Positions 9,850-21,600 of a stretch of DNA of 64,000 nt are shown piece after piece (positions within the stretch are counted from its first letter, which is position 1; the number at the start of each line of letters is the position of its first letter). The stretch covers positions 62,001 through 126,000 of the forward strand of contig WNNJ02002596.1 in the NCBI GenBank assembly GCA_012934845.2, read 5' to 3'. The position numbers were made by a program, and so were the translations under genes. The notes beneath the pieces were generated by a model, which ran no database searches, was not told where the DNA came from, and saw only the letters and a list, made by a program, of their open reading frames with translations. This DNA comes from Pomphorhynchus laevis (lineage: Eukaryota; Acanthocephala; Palaeacanthocephala; Echinorhynchida; Pomphorhynchidae).

Positions 9850-10235
9850 CTTCGTCCGAGCTAGTCTTTGCGGGGCTCCGTCAATAATATGCACACTAGT
9901 CAGAGCCCTTGTATCTCGGGATGACTGCTTAAATTTTGGTTTAAACTCGTTGTCCCGACCACAGATGCCGGATGCACAGTAGAAAACGAATTTTTTAAAC
10001 TGTCAATGTATTTGATTGGCGAGGGAAACGCGCCGATTGTAAGCAACTTTAATCAACAATTTAAGTACGAATGAAGCAGGGACATCGAACAATACAATAA
10101 AATAATTATGTGTAAAGGCCCATTTGCGGGAACCTAAAATTGTAAATATTTTAAGAATAAATATTATATTAAAAACATATAAATAATAATGATATTATTA
10201 TTATTTTTAATAATAAATTTATTTAATAAATTTAC
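9850..10235. other. RLE-1 5' leader, inverted 3'-end motif and AT-rich spacer
   Basis: The 5' untranslated region of the minus-strand copy lies at about 9850-10110. At 10118-10132 is CCCATTTGCGGGAACC, the 3'-end motif of RLE-1, on the plus strand; at about 10238-10260 the same motif appears on the minus strand. Between them are roughly 100 bases of AAT/ATT repeats. No gene. Confidence 0.6.
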
Positions 10236-10947
10236 AAAAAAGGGGTTCCCGCAAATGGGCCCACTAGACGATTGAGCGATCATTTGTTTATATATACAAT
10301 TGTTGCAATTGGCAAAGTTCGCCACCTTCTTTGTCGCGCCATCTGATTGTTTTACCGAGTTCACCACAAGTATCCACGGCTGTTCGGGCGCTTTGGTTCG
10401 CGAATTGTTTGATTTTTGATTGTGATCGCGCGCTTCTGAGGCATGCGGAGGCCGATCGGGCTATTATGAATGAGATGCGACGCTTTAAATGTGTCACGGC
10501 ATGCGCGTATTCAATAATACCCCTTTGCGCTATTGCCCTTGCTATCCGCTTTATCAAGGCTTGCGACTCCTTTCCCATACCACCTGATGAAGAAAATATC
10601 AGCGGAATGAATTTACCGTGCTCTACTTTCGTCACCCTTTCTAGATATTTGGCATTTTTTCGCGACACATTGTAGTCAAATGCTGGATCGACTGGTCGGC
10701 TGACGTACGACTGAGCAAAAATATTAAATACGTTGACGTCGAAGAACGTCCGCTCGAATCGCTCGTTTCCTAAGCCTAGGCAGGATATATCAAGTCGGGC
10801 ACCATAATCACGACATGTTGTTGCCGTGTCGAGATGTAAGTTGTCTGGAACAGGTTGCAGCACTGGTTCAACCTCAACGTCACGACCGATTGACGCCAAT
10901 TCCCTGGCAATTTCGTCCCGAACGGAGTCATGCCGAATAGATGGCAT
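10236..10947 (-). mobile_element. RLE-1 LINE, C-terminal restriction-like nuclease part
   Basis: A 219-residue frame (10947-10288) with RHDSVRDEIA near residue 5, YGARLDISCLGL at about 48-59, FERTFFDVNVFNIFAQS at about 64-80, and IFSSSGGMGKES. These match residues 471-600 of the larger copy at 14.1-16.2 kb. The paired LDI and FFDV acidic residues fit a PD-(D/E)XK restriction-like endonuclease, which nicks the target in R2/R4-type LINEs. The copy is 5'-truncated exactly at the AT microsatellite 10948-11160, and its 3' end carries the CCCATTTGCGGG motif at about 10260-10238. Confidence 0.8.
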
Positions 10948-11160
10948 GATTAATAATATTAATATTATTAATCTATATTATATAATATTAGATTAATATT
11001 AATATATTAATCTAATATATATTAATATATATAAATATTAATAATATCAATAATATTAATATTATTATTAATAATAATGTCGACTTTTGAATTTTTTATA
11101 ACTTAGTAACTTATACACATGTAAATCGTTTATCAAAGAAAAATTAAAAAAAATATTATT
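10948..11160. repeat. AT-only palindromic microsatellite
   Basis: ATTAATATT-type units in both orientations. It separates two RLE-1 copies that face away from it (minus copy to the left, plus copy to the right), both 5'-truncated at its edges. Confidence 0.8.
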
Positions 11161-12835
11161 ATTATTGGTTGCCTTTGCTGCAGCAACTCTTCCTCTGATG
11201 GAAAAATTAAAACATGATTTTCCAAATATCCAGCAAAAATGGTATGCAGATGATGTGTCTTGCGTAGGAACAGCGAATGATCTTGCGGGATATTTGGAGA
11301 GGATGCAAACACTTGGACCTCAATATGGCTTCTTTGTCAATGCTAGGAAATGTAAAATATTTGTTCCCTCCGAAAATAGTGAAACAAAATCATTGTTCAA
11401 TGCTTTGGATGTGTCAGTGACCAACACGGGCGTTGAAGTCCTGGGATGTCCTATTGGATCGGCCGAATATGAAAAATCATGGCTGGATGACAAAATAGAG
11501 AATTGGATGATGATGATCCAACGACTAGCAGAAATCGCGAAAATTGATCCGCAGCTCGCATATTCCGCCTACATGGTGTCTCTCCAACACAAATGGACTC
11601 ACATTTTTAGGGCATGTCGCTTCGAAGGTAAGGGCGTGGAAAAATTGGAACAGAAAATAAAAGAATGCCTTCTACCAAATCTCACCGGTCAGCAACTAAT
11701 ATCAGATCAAATGAGACGGATTATTGCTTTGCCGACAAGCAGGGGTGGAATGGGCATTACGGATCCTTCAGATTTTGTCTTGCGTGAGTGGCAGTGGTCG
11801 GATGCTATGTGTAATCCACTTGAAAGTGGTTTAACGGGAGTTGAACTAAACAAAGCTCAGACTATAGTAGCAGCGGAAATTAGAAGAATAAAGAAGCATA
11901 TTTCAGACTCCTTGTTTTCCGAAATTGTGGATGGGAGCGACAAATTTTTTCATAATTCGTTAATGCACGCGACAATAAAAGGCTCTTCTACTTGGCTTTC
12001 TGCCAGAGTTAACGATGATCGGTTATACAGACTACGTCGCGAGGAGTTTTATGATGGTTTGTCAACAAGATACTTGTCAACGCGTTTAAGACATGCGTTT
12101 ATGGGGAGGATAATTCTGTTACTCACACTCTCTCTTGTCGTCTATCTGGCAAGACAATAATCAGACACAATGCGATTCGTGATCTCCTGCGAAACTTGTT
12201 ATCAGGTGCAAGTCAAAATATCGTAACCGAGCCTCTGCTGACACCAATAGAATCAAATTATTCATTTAAAACGGCATCTACTTGCAAAGACCGCAATGCT
12301 CGTCTAGACTTGGCTTGTACTGGGTTATTTGGTATCCCGACAGAGCGGACGTTCTTTGACGTCTCAATTTTCAACATCCACGCTCCGTCAAATGCCTCAC
12401 GCAGCCCAGAGAGCACATTTGTGTATCACGAGAACAGAAAGCGTGCGAAGTATGTAGAGCGTGTAAACACATTCGAACGAGCTGGATTTGCTTTCTTGAT
12501 AATTTCCTCTTCTGGAGGTACTGGAGTTGAAATGAGTGCAGTGCTGAAGCGGGTAGCAGCATCGGCTACCGCTAGAGGGAATCGCTCATACGCGGAAAAC
12601 ATAGCGAAGTTACGTCGCCAAATAGGTGTCTCCCTCGCAAAAATGTGCTCTCTGGCGTTCCGCATACCACGATCAACACAAAATTCATATAAAACTGGTA
12701 TAATACAGGGCCCATTTGCGGGCAACCTTAAATGTATTACCTCCAATTGGAACACTTAAAAATAAACAAAAAAAAATAAATGTAATAAATTATTAAAAAA
12801 AATTATTATTATTAGTATACAACAGCCGATGAGAA
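11161..12835 (+). mobile_element. RLE-1 LINE, 5'-truncated copy
   Basis: Frame 11165-12160 starts inside the RT: WYADDVSCVG (active-site YADD), then GVEVLGCPIGSAEYE and KWTHIFRACR. These have direct counterparts in the 14.1-kb copy (WYADDANFVG, GIDVLGTPIG, KWIHIMRTCR). After a frame change, 12196-12759 gives the nuclease half: NARLDLACTGL, ERTFFDVSIFNIHAPS, IISSSGGTGVEMS. The 3' tail has GGGCCCATTTGCGGGCAACC at about 12709-12728, and TACAACAGCCGATGAG at 12818-12833, which also closes the next copy. The CCHC region of the zinc knuckle is largely lost at the frame break. Confidence 0.85.
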
Positions 12836-13050
12836 CAAAAAATTTTAAGACCTTAAACACACAATTATTAAAGTTCTTACACAAATTACAAAAATTTAAA
12901 CCTGTTCAAGCAAATTACAATACACAAATTACACAAATTACAATCTAAAGTAAATACACCGATAATATACACTAGCGATTATCCAGGAGTGCGCAGCCTC
13001 TACGCATAAAAACTTTGTGAATTCGGATTGACCACAAGTATTCATCCAAC

Positions 13051-13419
13051 ATGGTGAGAGGTAAACCCTCTAGTGAGAGTATGTGTTGCCCATGTAGTGG
13101 CCCCTCTGCTGTCTGTAAGGGATGCCGCTGCGCCAAGGCAAGTAAATCGTGCGTAAACTGTCGCGCAGTTGGTTGCAAAAATAAACATACAAGACCTGTC
13201 CAAATAAACCACAATCTCAATGCAAACACCATTCCGACAAGAAGCGCATTGTTGACCGATTATCACATTCCTGCCATTCCCATCGCGGACACGTCCGGTA
13301 GCAATCACTCATGCAATAAAAAATCAATAAATGAACTATATAACATAGTCATTCACTGGAGACCTAACCTGATCATTTTACCTCGATGTTCCGCTAGCAA
13401 TGAGTTCATCAACATTTGA
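13051..13419 (+). CDS. RLE-1 N-terminal Cys-rich domain
   Basis: A 122-residue frame starting MVRGKPSSESMCCPCSGPSA. Cysteines at 12, 13, 15, 22, 25, 27, 34, 37 and 42, the same spacing as at 9847. After residue 75 it reads WRPNLIILPRCSA before leaving frame. The start codon is chosen because both copies begin with the same (V/T)(R/K)GKPSS sequence just before the first cysteines. Predicted metal-binding, probably for target-DNA or template-RNA contact. Confidence 0.75.
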   Translation: MVRGKPSSESMCCPCSGPSAVCKGCRCAKASKSCVNCRAVGCKNKHTRPVQINHNLNANTIPTRSALLTDYHIPAIPIADTSGSNHSCNKKSINELYNIVIHWRPNLIILPRCSASNEFINI

Positions 13420-14026
13420 AGCAATTTTTACGATAGGGCAGCCGACGACGTCAAGCGTACTGAAGTCGAGCTATGAACTGCAACAATTTTTTCTCAGTGT
13501 GTACTGCAGAATTCCATCCAGAAAAATCACTCTAATCCGTAAAACATTAGAACGCAGACTAGTATCCTGGAAGGCTAAAGATTTTGATGTAATTTTCGAA
13601 GAAGCACAGTTTATTCAAGACAACCTAAAGTTGCGACGTCCAACGAAGCGACTAAGCTGGATATCACAATACCAAAATCTCATGACAAAAGGCCGCATTA
13701 GAGCTGGAACATCGATTCTGGAAGATAGCCTCGAGTCTGGTGTTCTACTCCCTGACCATATTATAAATGGTGTTTCTGTGCTATCTTTGCTCGAGGACCT
13801 GCATCCCGATGCAATTTCAGCTCCTCCTGATGTGCTGTTATCGTCCCCATTTCCGGGTTCCAAAACCCATCACCCCTGCCGCTTCTACGCCTTAGATGAG
13901 ACATCTATTATTAGATCAAGCAGACAAATCAAAGGTGCAGCAGATCCGTCTGGGCTTGATGCGGCGTCTTGGTCACAAATGCTTGCAGATTTCGGCTCTG
14001 CTTCAAGCTCACTAGCCAGGCCATAG
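13400..14026 (+). pseudogene. RLE-1 linker before the RT
   Basis: A 208-residue segment continuing the protein after a frame change: RKITLIRKTLERRLVSW, then LSWISQYQNLMTKGRIRAGT, then DPSGLDAASWSQMLADFGSA, a typical RT finger-region motif (G-x-D-G/A in LINEs). The segment 13969-14130 in another frame continues it (ISPGTLDPFTACRLVALEK) up to the RT proper. Confidence 0.65.
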
Positions 14027-14090
14027 CCAGGTTTGCTATTTTCGTTGCCACTGTGGAAATCTCGCCTGGCACTCTCGATCCTTTTACTGC

Positions 14091-16172
14091 ATGTCGTCTA
14101 GTCGCACTCGAAAAAAGTCAGGAGGAGTTCGGCCAATTGGAATCTGCAATACCGTCAGACGTATCATTAGTAGAGCGATCCTGGCTATAATTCGCAACGA
14201 TGTACAAGACGTGGCAGGAGTTACACAGCTAGGGGCCTCGCAAAGAGGTGGCATCGAATTGGCCATTGAGAAGCTAAAAACGAAATTGAACCTATCTTCC
14301 GATATGTGTATTATGACAATAGACGCTACGAATGCCTTAAACCGGATAAACCGTGCCGTGGCACTTCACAACATAACATATGTATGTCCGGCTCTCTCCT
14401 GTTCACTGCGCAATATTTATGCTAGTCCTTCTGAGCTTACAATTGGCGAAAACAGCATTTTCTCAGTCGAAGGGTTCACCCAAGGTGACCCATTTGCGAT
14501 GGCTGGATTTGCAATGACATCTCTTCCTCTTATCGAAACGATAAAACGCCAAGTACCATCCGTTAATCAGATATGGTATGCCGATGACGCCAACTTTGTC
14601 GGACCACTGGATGTGTTGAGGCAAGTTTGGGATGCCCTTAAAACAGAGGGACCAAAATTCGGCTATTTTACTAACCCACACAAATCTAATATTCTGTCTT
14701 ACTCTCCGATACATAATGATCTTCTCCATGATTATAGTATCAATTCAACAGCAGCTGGCATAGATGTTCTGGGAACCCCAATTGGTTTTGACGATTACGA
14801 ACAATCTTCTACCGCAATCATGTTTGCAAAATGGAAAGCTCTTGTCGAGCGTCTGAGTATGGTGGCCAGAATCGACCCACACGTAGCCTACGCTGGCATG
14901 GTTCACTCGATCCAGTCGAAATGGATTCACATAATGCGCACATGCCGCTCAGTCGACAAAGTGTGGTCCGACCTCGAAGAATTTATCAAATCGCAATTGC
15001 TGCCTCTTCTGGCAACTTTCAAGCCGAACAAGGAGATGACGGATATTTTGTGCTCACCTCTTGAATTTGGAGGTATCGGGATAAACTCGCCAACTTTCGT
15101 TGCCACACTTAAACAAGCATCAGCGACAATGTTGGTTTCTTCATATGTCGATGAGGTGACTGGCGACAACCTACGAGAAAAACAAAATGCAATCCTCCGC
15201 GAAATCACTCAATTCCGGTTCAATTCACACCAAGAACGCGCCTCAAAGATTATTAGCAAACTAGCCCCAGTCACCCAGAATTCCATTAAACATGCAGCAC
15301 ACCACGGTGCGTCTTCTTGGCTAAGCGCTTTACCACTTCGACAAGAACAATTCTATTTGTCAGTAAACGAATTTCACGACGCACTTAATGCACGGTATGG
15401 CAGTATCGAGCCTGAGATTGAAACGTGTAATTGTTACTGTGGCTCGAAGATCAATCTTCCCCATGCACTATCATGCAAACATGGTGGTCTTCCGATTATT
15501 CGCCATAATGCGGTTCGGGACACTATAGCATCAGCGCTAAGCCAAGTTGCTCACAACGTTGGGATTGAACCGGAGTTATCGAACGTTCCCGAGAGCACCC
15601 GTTTTGAAAATCCAGCGACTACTACCAAACAATGTGCCCGTCTGGATATTGTCTGCTCCGGTTTGCACGGATCTCGATTCGAGCGGACGTTCTTCGACGT
15701 CAATGTCTTTTCTTCTCATGCTCAATCGAACACAATACGCAGTCCTGACAACGCTTTCGATTATAACGAAAAAAGAAAAAAATCCAAGTACCTCGAAAGA
15801 ATCCGAAGGATAGAAAACAGCTCCTTTATCCCGCTCGTCTTTTCAACATCAGGGGGTTTCGGCAAAGAAGCTAGTATGCTAGTAAAGACTATTGCGACCG
15901 CTTTAGCTCAACAAGGACACATATGCAACAGTGATATAGCTATTAGACTAAAAAGAAAGATAAGCTTCGAAATTGCTCGGTCAATATCGGCCTGTCTCGG
16001 AGTCCACGGTCAACACGAGGTACTCCCATGCGTAGTACATTCAAACACCCAGCCGACTCGTCTTCGTAGCTGTATCCAGTATCCAATTCAGCAGTTTATT
16101 GCTCGACATTTTTGGACCCATTTGCGGGTAACCTTGATTGTATGCTTTACTAAAACAAATTTTTCCGTTTAA
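14091..16172 (+). CDS. RLE-1 reverse transcriptase plus C-terminal zinc knuckle and restriction-like nuclease
   Basis: A 693-residue open frame. RT: KSGGVRPIGICNTVRR at 9-24, TIDATNALNRI at 76-86, GFTQGDPFAM at 128-137 and catalytic YADD at 163-166. C-terminal: CxCxC at 446-450 with HALSC at 458-462 (zinc knuckle), RHNAVRD at 471-477, ARLDIVCSGL at 516-525, and FERTFFDVNVF at 530-540. The acidic pair D519 and D536 fits the PD-(D/E)XK nuclease of R2-like elements, which cuts the target site. The RT half lacks its N-terminal fingers, which are in the preceding frames. It is the longest uninterrupted LINE frame in the window, so this copy is comparatively young. Confidence 0.85.
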   Translation: MSSSRTRKKSGGVRPIGICNTVRRIISRAILAIIRNDVQDVAGVTQLGASQRGGIELAIEKLKTKLNLSSDMCIMTIDATNALNRINRAVALHNITYVCPALSCSLRNIYASPSELTIGENSIFSVEGFTQGDPFAMAGFAMTSLPLIETIKRQVPSVNQIWYADDANFVGPLDVLRQVWDALKTEGPKFGYFTNPHKSNILSYSPIHNDLLHDYSINSTAAGIDVLGTPIGFDDYEQSSTAIMFAKWKALVERLSMVARIDPHVAYAGMVHSIQSKWIHIMRTCRSVDKVWSDLEEFIKSQLLPLLATFKPNKEMTDILCSPLEFGGIGINSPTFVATLKQASATMLVSSYVDEVTGDNLREKQNAILREITQFRFNSHQERASKIISKLAPVTQNSIKHAAHHGASSWLSALPLRQEQFYLSVNEFHDALNARYGSIEPEIETCNCYCGSKINLPHALSCKHGGLPIIRHNAVRDTIASALSQVAHNVGIEPELSNVPESTRFENPATTTKQCARLDIVCSGLHGSRFERTFFDVNVFSSHAQSNTIRSPDNAFDYNEKRKKSKYLERIRRIENSSFIPLVFSTSGGFGKEASMLVKTIATALAQQGHICNSDIAIRLKRKISFEIARSISACLGVHGQHEVLPCVVHSNTQPTRLRSCIQYPIQQFIARHFWTHLRVTLIVCFTKTNFSV

Positions 16173-16211
16173 AAAAAAACAAAATAAAAAAATACAACAG
16201 CCGATGAGCGG

Positions 16212-16665
16212 TGGCTCGTTTGGCTGGATCTCAATGTAAAAAAAGTACAATGTCAGTAAAACAAAAAAATGCAAATCAGGTTCGACTTCCTATGAGAGCG
16301 ATACACTGTTCAGCGCACGCCGAAATTCTCGGATGTTCCGGCATTCAATTGCAAATGACGGGAGTCTGTTCCAACTATTTATTACTCGATCTCTGATATC
16401 CTGATAGTGTCGATGGACTTTTCTACGATGTTTGAGCGTTAGTCGATGTCCACGTAATTTCTCGGAGTTGCGTAGGCAAAACATGAAGTTGAGGGGATGA
16501 GTATGCGATAAAATTGCCCTCCATACCAGCATAAGATCAGCTTTTATCAAACTTTCCCAAACCGTTGAAACACCTAGGATTTCTAACTTCTGGTCAAACG
16601 GCAGGTCTTTGACAGTGGGAACAAGACGGGTAGCCGACCGGAGAATTGATTCGTAAGCCACAATT
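16212..16665 (-). mobile_element. LINE C-terminal fragment
   Basis: Minus frame 16661-16290 (123 residues): AYESILRSATRLVPTVKDLP at the start, YEQRLEILG-like (DQKLEILGVST), and the terminal block DRVINSWNRLPSFAIECRN. This is the thumb and C-terminus of a CR1/Jockey-like LINE of a different subfamily from LINE-A. Truncated at its 5' side. Confidence 0.75.
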
Positions 16666-17940
16666 AAACATTTATTTTTAATAATTTAATTTCCAAAATT
16701 AAATTATTAAAAATTAATTAAGACAATAATGGAATAGAATATTTTAGACTGGTCAATAAAAAAACTAATCTTTGAAGCGATAAATTTATTACTATAGACC
16801 ACCAAAAGAGCGCGCAGGCTCATACAGGGGCATCACAATATGTAAAAAGGAAATATAAGCAAAGTAAAAAAAGGGAGTCAACGAAAGCCTGAAGATCTTC
16901 AACGAAGGCTGCTTATTCCGAGATAATGTTGGGAGCATACGCTTGCTAGCGAATCCACAGTGTCCTTCATCTTGTTGTTAAGGAGATCCTTAAAAATCTT
17001 CCGATTAGTGGTTATCACAATTTCCATTGGGAGACTGTTCCACATTGAACCACACAGCTGCTAAACACTGCGGAGGGTAAACACAAGTGTATTTCCGCGA
17101 CAAGCTACGCCCACTTCCTCTCAGATCAAGTCGAATCCGCGTAGATAGAACATCAGTGCATAGATGATTACTGGACGAAAAATGTTGTAAGCCACTGTCA
17201 AGTAGATCTCCACAAGGTTCCACTAGGTTGTCTAGATTCCTAATTTACACATATTCTTTGCATAGGGGACAGTGAATTGCCCATATGTCAGAATCGGCCA
17301 GATGTAGCTGTTGAATAGCCTAGCGAAAATAAGTCCAGAAACCATCTGGAAGACACGCAGTAGTATGACAAGCCAAGGGCTTACTCGGGATGAAACAGTC
17401 ACATTGTCAGATGCGGTATTCAGGTAGGATGTTATCACGACACCAAAGTTAGTGAACTTTTCGACTTTCTGGATTATCACTCCTTCAATGTAGTATTGCG
17501 TATCTGGGAAACGTCGGCTAATATGAATATGAGCACACTTAGTTACGTTCAATCTGATCCCATGAGTATGTGCCTAGGAATAGATCATATTGATATCAAA
17601 CTGAACAGAGTCCACATCCAATAACGATGTAATTTGGTTTCATATTTTTAAGTCGTCAGAATACATCAGGAATGGCGAATGGATTAGATTAAGAAGCTTA
17701 TTTACATACAACGTGAACAAGAGGGGTGAGAGAACAGTGCCCGGTAAAACATCACATATTATCGAAATAGCTGAGGAAAGACGTTCAATATGACAAACAT
17801 ATAACGTTCTGTTATGAAGGTAATCCGCAATCCAGTCAGAGTCAGCCGATCGCCCGGCTGACTCTGACTCTATCATTCGAACTAACCCTTTTCTTATTTT
17901 AACAACAAATTTCTTTAAATAAGCCCCACTCATATTCTCG
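16666..17940 (-). mobile_element. LINE-B, 5'-truncated copy
   Basis: 3' end at about 16785-16850, resembling the LINE tails at 31140-31510. RT segment 17933-17640 reads AGRSADSDWIADYLHNRTLY, GTVLSPLLFTLYVNK and the active-site YSDDLKI (YADD variant). Segment 17552-17232 continues with NVTKCAHIHISRRFPD and FTNFGVVITSYL, and 17223-17005 with the C-terminal LQHFSSSNHLCTDVLSTR. At least two frame changes. The order and spacing are those of one continuous element. Confidence 0.8.
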
Positions 17941-18505
17941 GCGGTGCTCTTGACATCATTGATGTTCCCAACTACTTCAATGCATATAACTTATTGTCAA
18001 TTACTGATCCTAAACGGTCCGATTATTTCCTTGTCACTTTTACGCTTACTCGTGCCCATCCTCATTCTCAGCCACCGACATTAGCTACTACAAGTCGAGC
18101 CTAAAAGCTTCTCGATATCCTTATTCTCTGCGCAGCCTTACTTAATTCTTCACTCTTTTCACTTTCACTTAACTATCTTTCTCCAGATGATCTCTGCAGT
18201 CTGTTTGATTCTGAACTTACAACTATTCTCAATCATATTCTGGCTGGTCGACCCCGATGTTTTCAGCGCTTGCATCATGGTCCCTGGTTCGATTCCGACC
18301 TTAGTCCTTCTAAACGTCGACTCCGTCTCTCTTTTCGTGTGTTCAGTCGTTTTTTTAAACGTTCTCCAAACTCACTCACTTTAAATCTTCGTGCTTCATA
18401 CATTTCTCTACACCGTTCTCATCTCATTCTTATGCGTACAAAACGTACACTCTTTTTGCGAAATCAACTCGAGTCCACTTCCAACTATAAATCTCATTGG
18501 AAAAT
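17941..18505 (+). mobile_element. LINE ORF2 region between endonuclease and RT
   Basis: Reads HHGPWFDSDLSPSKRRLRLS and SPNSLTLNLRASYISLHRSH in the frame 18270-18521, the connector that precedes the RT in CR1-like LINEs (PWF.., LR..R/K-rich, then LRNQLESTSNYKSHWKI). Plus-strand orientation, opposite to its neighbour. It stops where the 5' LTR of element copy B begins. Confidence 0.65.
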
Positions 18506-18627
18506 TGTGGTATCACATTGATCACTATCTTGTTTATAAAGTTTACTATCTTGTTTATATCTATTGTTACCTACTACTATTTGTAGATTCGTGAATAAAA
18601 GCCATTTTATTCTCTTTGGTTATCACA
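18506..18627 (+). repeat. 5' LTR of copy B
   Basis: 122 bp, TGTGGTATCA to GGTTATCACA, with the short inverted ends TGTG and CACA. Very short for an LTR. Confidence 0.85.
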
Positions 18628-21600
18628 ATTTTATTCACGGATTGTCTGGAATTGTGATTGATGGAATCTCTGTTCAAGCCGGATACACTTAAACTGACCA
18701 CAGACCGTCCTGATGTAGAACGCGAATGGCGCCACTGGCGATATCGCTTTGAAACTTTAATTAAACGTCTCAAAATCGAGTCTGCAGATGACAAGCTTGA
18801 TCTTCTGAAAATATCAATTTCAGCTCAGTTATTTGATAAGATAGAGGAATGCCCAAATTATGAATCAGCAATGGATTTACTGGACAAATCATCCATAAAA
18901 GCTACAAATTCGATTTACAAACGACATTTGTTATGCTTGGCCAGCCAAGCTCTCGATGAATCGATATCTAATTATGTGGATCGTCTTGAAACGCTTGCTT
19001 GTCAATGTAATTTTAAGGATGTGAAAGCTAACGAGCTGCGTGATATTCTCATTTGCGATTCATTTATTACGGGATTGCAGTTAAATGAAATTCGTCAGAG
19101 CATACTCGAAACCAATGACATTGATAAAGAGAAAGCGTATCAAGTCGCTCGAACAATTGAAGCAGCTCAAATTCAATCAAACGAATATCGACACATCCGA
19201 ATTCACAGTAAATGCCATGAAAGAGACCCAAAGCTCTAAACTAAATACTGATAACTCAGAAAATTAAGAATCTATTGCTCTAGTTCAAAAGATAAGCAAA
19301 ATAAAATGCTACTTTTGTGGTGGAGCTATGCATACCCGCAATCGTTGTCCAGCCCGGGATGCTTAATGTTAATTTTGCTCAAAACGTGTGCACTACGAGA
19401 GCGTTTGTCGAGCTAAGATGTTTCGATCGCGGCAAAAATATAATCATAGTACTCGACCATATACGTTCGACGGTGAATCACTTAATATCATCTCTTGTCA
19501 AAATGCGAATAGTGATGCAACAAAGCTAAACGACATGACGGTACAAGTTCGTATTGGGACTCAAAAGCTGGATGCGCTTATCGAGACTGGAAGCTCTTCC
19601 AATTTCTTCATTCTTCAGTAATTCGCAAATTAAATGTTCCTACAGAATCTTGTTGTGTTAGGATTTCCATGGCTGATTCATCGTTTACCTCTGTATGCCG
19701 TGATTTACCTCTGACGTTCAATGTTTCGTCATGCCTCACCTATGCCGTGATTTGATACTTGGTCAACCATTCTTGCGCTTACATTCAAGTATTTCCATTC
19801 GACTTCTAGGAAATAATAAGCAAGAGATATTGACAATTGGACAATTATCTAGCATGGAAATCAATTTACCGTCGTTATTTTCAGACGATTTCAAAGACTG
19901 GAAACCTGTAGCAATTCCGTATCGACGACGTAATATCGAAGATAATCGCTTTATTGCTTTTGAAGTAAAACGAATGTTGGCCGAGGGAATCATCGATCAC
20001 AGTCGATCATAATGGCGCGCGCAAGTTCTTATTGCAAACAGGGAAGGACGTCGTCGTCTTGTTGTAGATTATTTACAGACAGTAAATAGATTCACTGTAC
20101 TTGACACTTACTCCGTGCCCTGAATAGACGACTTGATTGATACCATATCGAGCAGTAAAGTGTTTAGAACTCTAGATCTCGAAAGTGCTTATCATCAAGT
20201 TCCCTTACGAGCAAACGAAAATTTTTTGACGTCATTCGAGGCTGATGGTAAACTGCGTCAATTTCAGTGAATGCCATTCGGACTCACGAATGCTGTGGCC
20301 GCTTTCCAACGAATAATTAACGAGATCATAGAGAAAGAAAACTTAACCGGCACATACTCAAATCTCGACGACATTATTGTGTGCGGCTAAACCCATCAAG
20401 AACACGATACAAATCTGGCAAACTTTCATGAAGTTGCTTCTAAGTACCGAATAACACTAAATGAATCAAAGTGTATTTTTAATAAGACGATGATCAATAT
20501 TCTGGGATATCAAGTTGGCAATGGTATTAAACGGCATGATCCTAATCGTGTCTCATCTTTGTGATAACTGCAAGTACCTCAAAATAAACGTCAACTGCGA
20601 AGAATTGTTATCCTCTTCTCTCATTATTCCAAATGGATTCAAAATTTTTCAACGCAGATACGTCCGTTAGCTGTAACTACGAATTTTCCTATTACACCGG
20701 TAGCAAGGCGCTCTTTTGATCTAATTCGTGATCTCATTATTTCAGCTACACTAACACCTATCGATTTCAACAAGACATTTACAGTTGAGACTGACGCCTC
20801 TCTCCATGCCATCGGTGCCGTATTAATACAGGATAACAAACCCGTTGCCTTTTATTCACATACCCTTAGCAAGATTGCCGTTGGACATTCCGCTATTGAG
20901 AAGAAGGCTCTCGCCATCGCCGAAGCATTACGATATTGGAGGCACTATTTGTCTAGTCGAACTTTTAATGTTCTAACTGATCAAAGGTCCGTTTCATTTA
21001 TATTTAACAGAAATCATAAGAGTAAAATAAAAAATGAAAAGGTGCAAAGATGGCGTCTCGATTTATCTGAATTTAAGTATTTCATCATTTATCGGCCTGG
21101 AAAGTTGAATTGTGTGGCCGACTCAATGTCTAGGGATGTCTGTGCATCAAGTTACGGGTATTTCAACAAACAAAAAGAATTAAAGCTCCTTTACGAACTT
21201 CACGCGACACTTTGCCACTCTGGAGTCAATCGTTTGTACCATTTTATTCAATCGAATCAACCCCCATATGGCTCTCAAGACGTTCGTTATTTTGTCTCTC
21301 ATTGCGTTACATGTTCTTTGTTGAAACCGAACTTCTTTAAGCCTCCAAAGACCGCCCTCATCAGAGCTACGAAACCCTTCGAAAGGATGTCACTTGACTT
21401 TAAAGGGCCATTGCCTAGTTCATCAGGCAAGAAATATTTGATAACAGTCATCGATGAATATTCTCGATATCCGTTTGCTTTCGCATGCCGAGATATGTCC
21501 ACACATACAGTGATTAATTGTTTACGCAGCATTGTGTCCATATTTGGCCCCCTGAATTTGTACATTTCGATCGTGGGTCATCCTTCATGTCGAAAGAATT

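Larger units (their letters stand above)
12836..16208 (+). mobile_element. RLE-1 LINE, nearly full-length copy
   Basis: Holds the whole protein order: Cys-rich N-terminus (13051-13200), a linker (13400-14026), RT and C-terminal CCHC knuckle plus restriction-like nuclease (14091-16172). About three frame changes separate the segments, so it is inactive. The 3' tail contains ACCCATTTGCGGGTAACC at about 16116-16133, an A-rich run, and TACAACAGCCGATGAG at 16193-16208. It starts shortly after the tail of the preceding copy, in the same orientation. Architecture (single ORF, RT with QGDP, downstream zinc knuckle and RLE) places it with the early-branching R2/R4/CRE-like LINEs; I cannot fix the clade. 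Confidence 0.85.
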
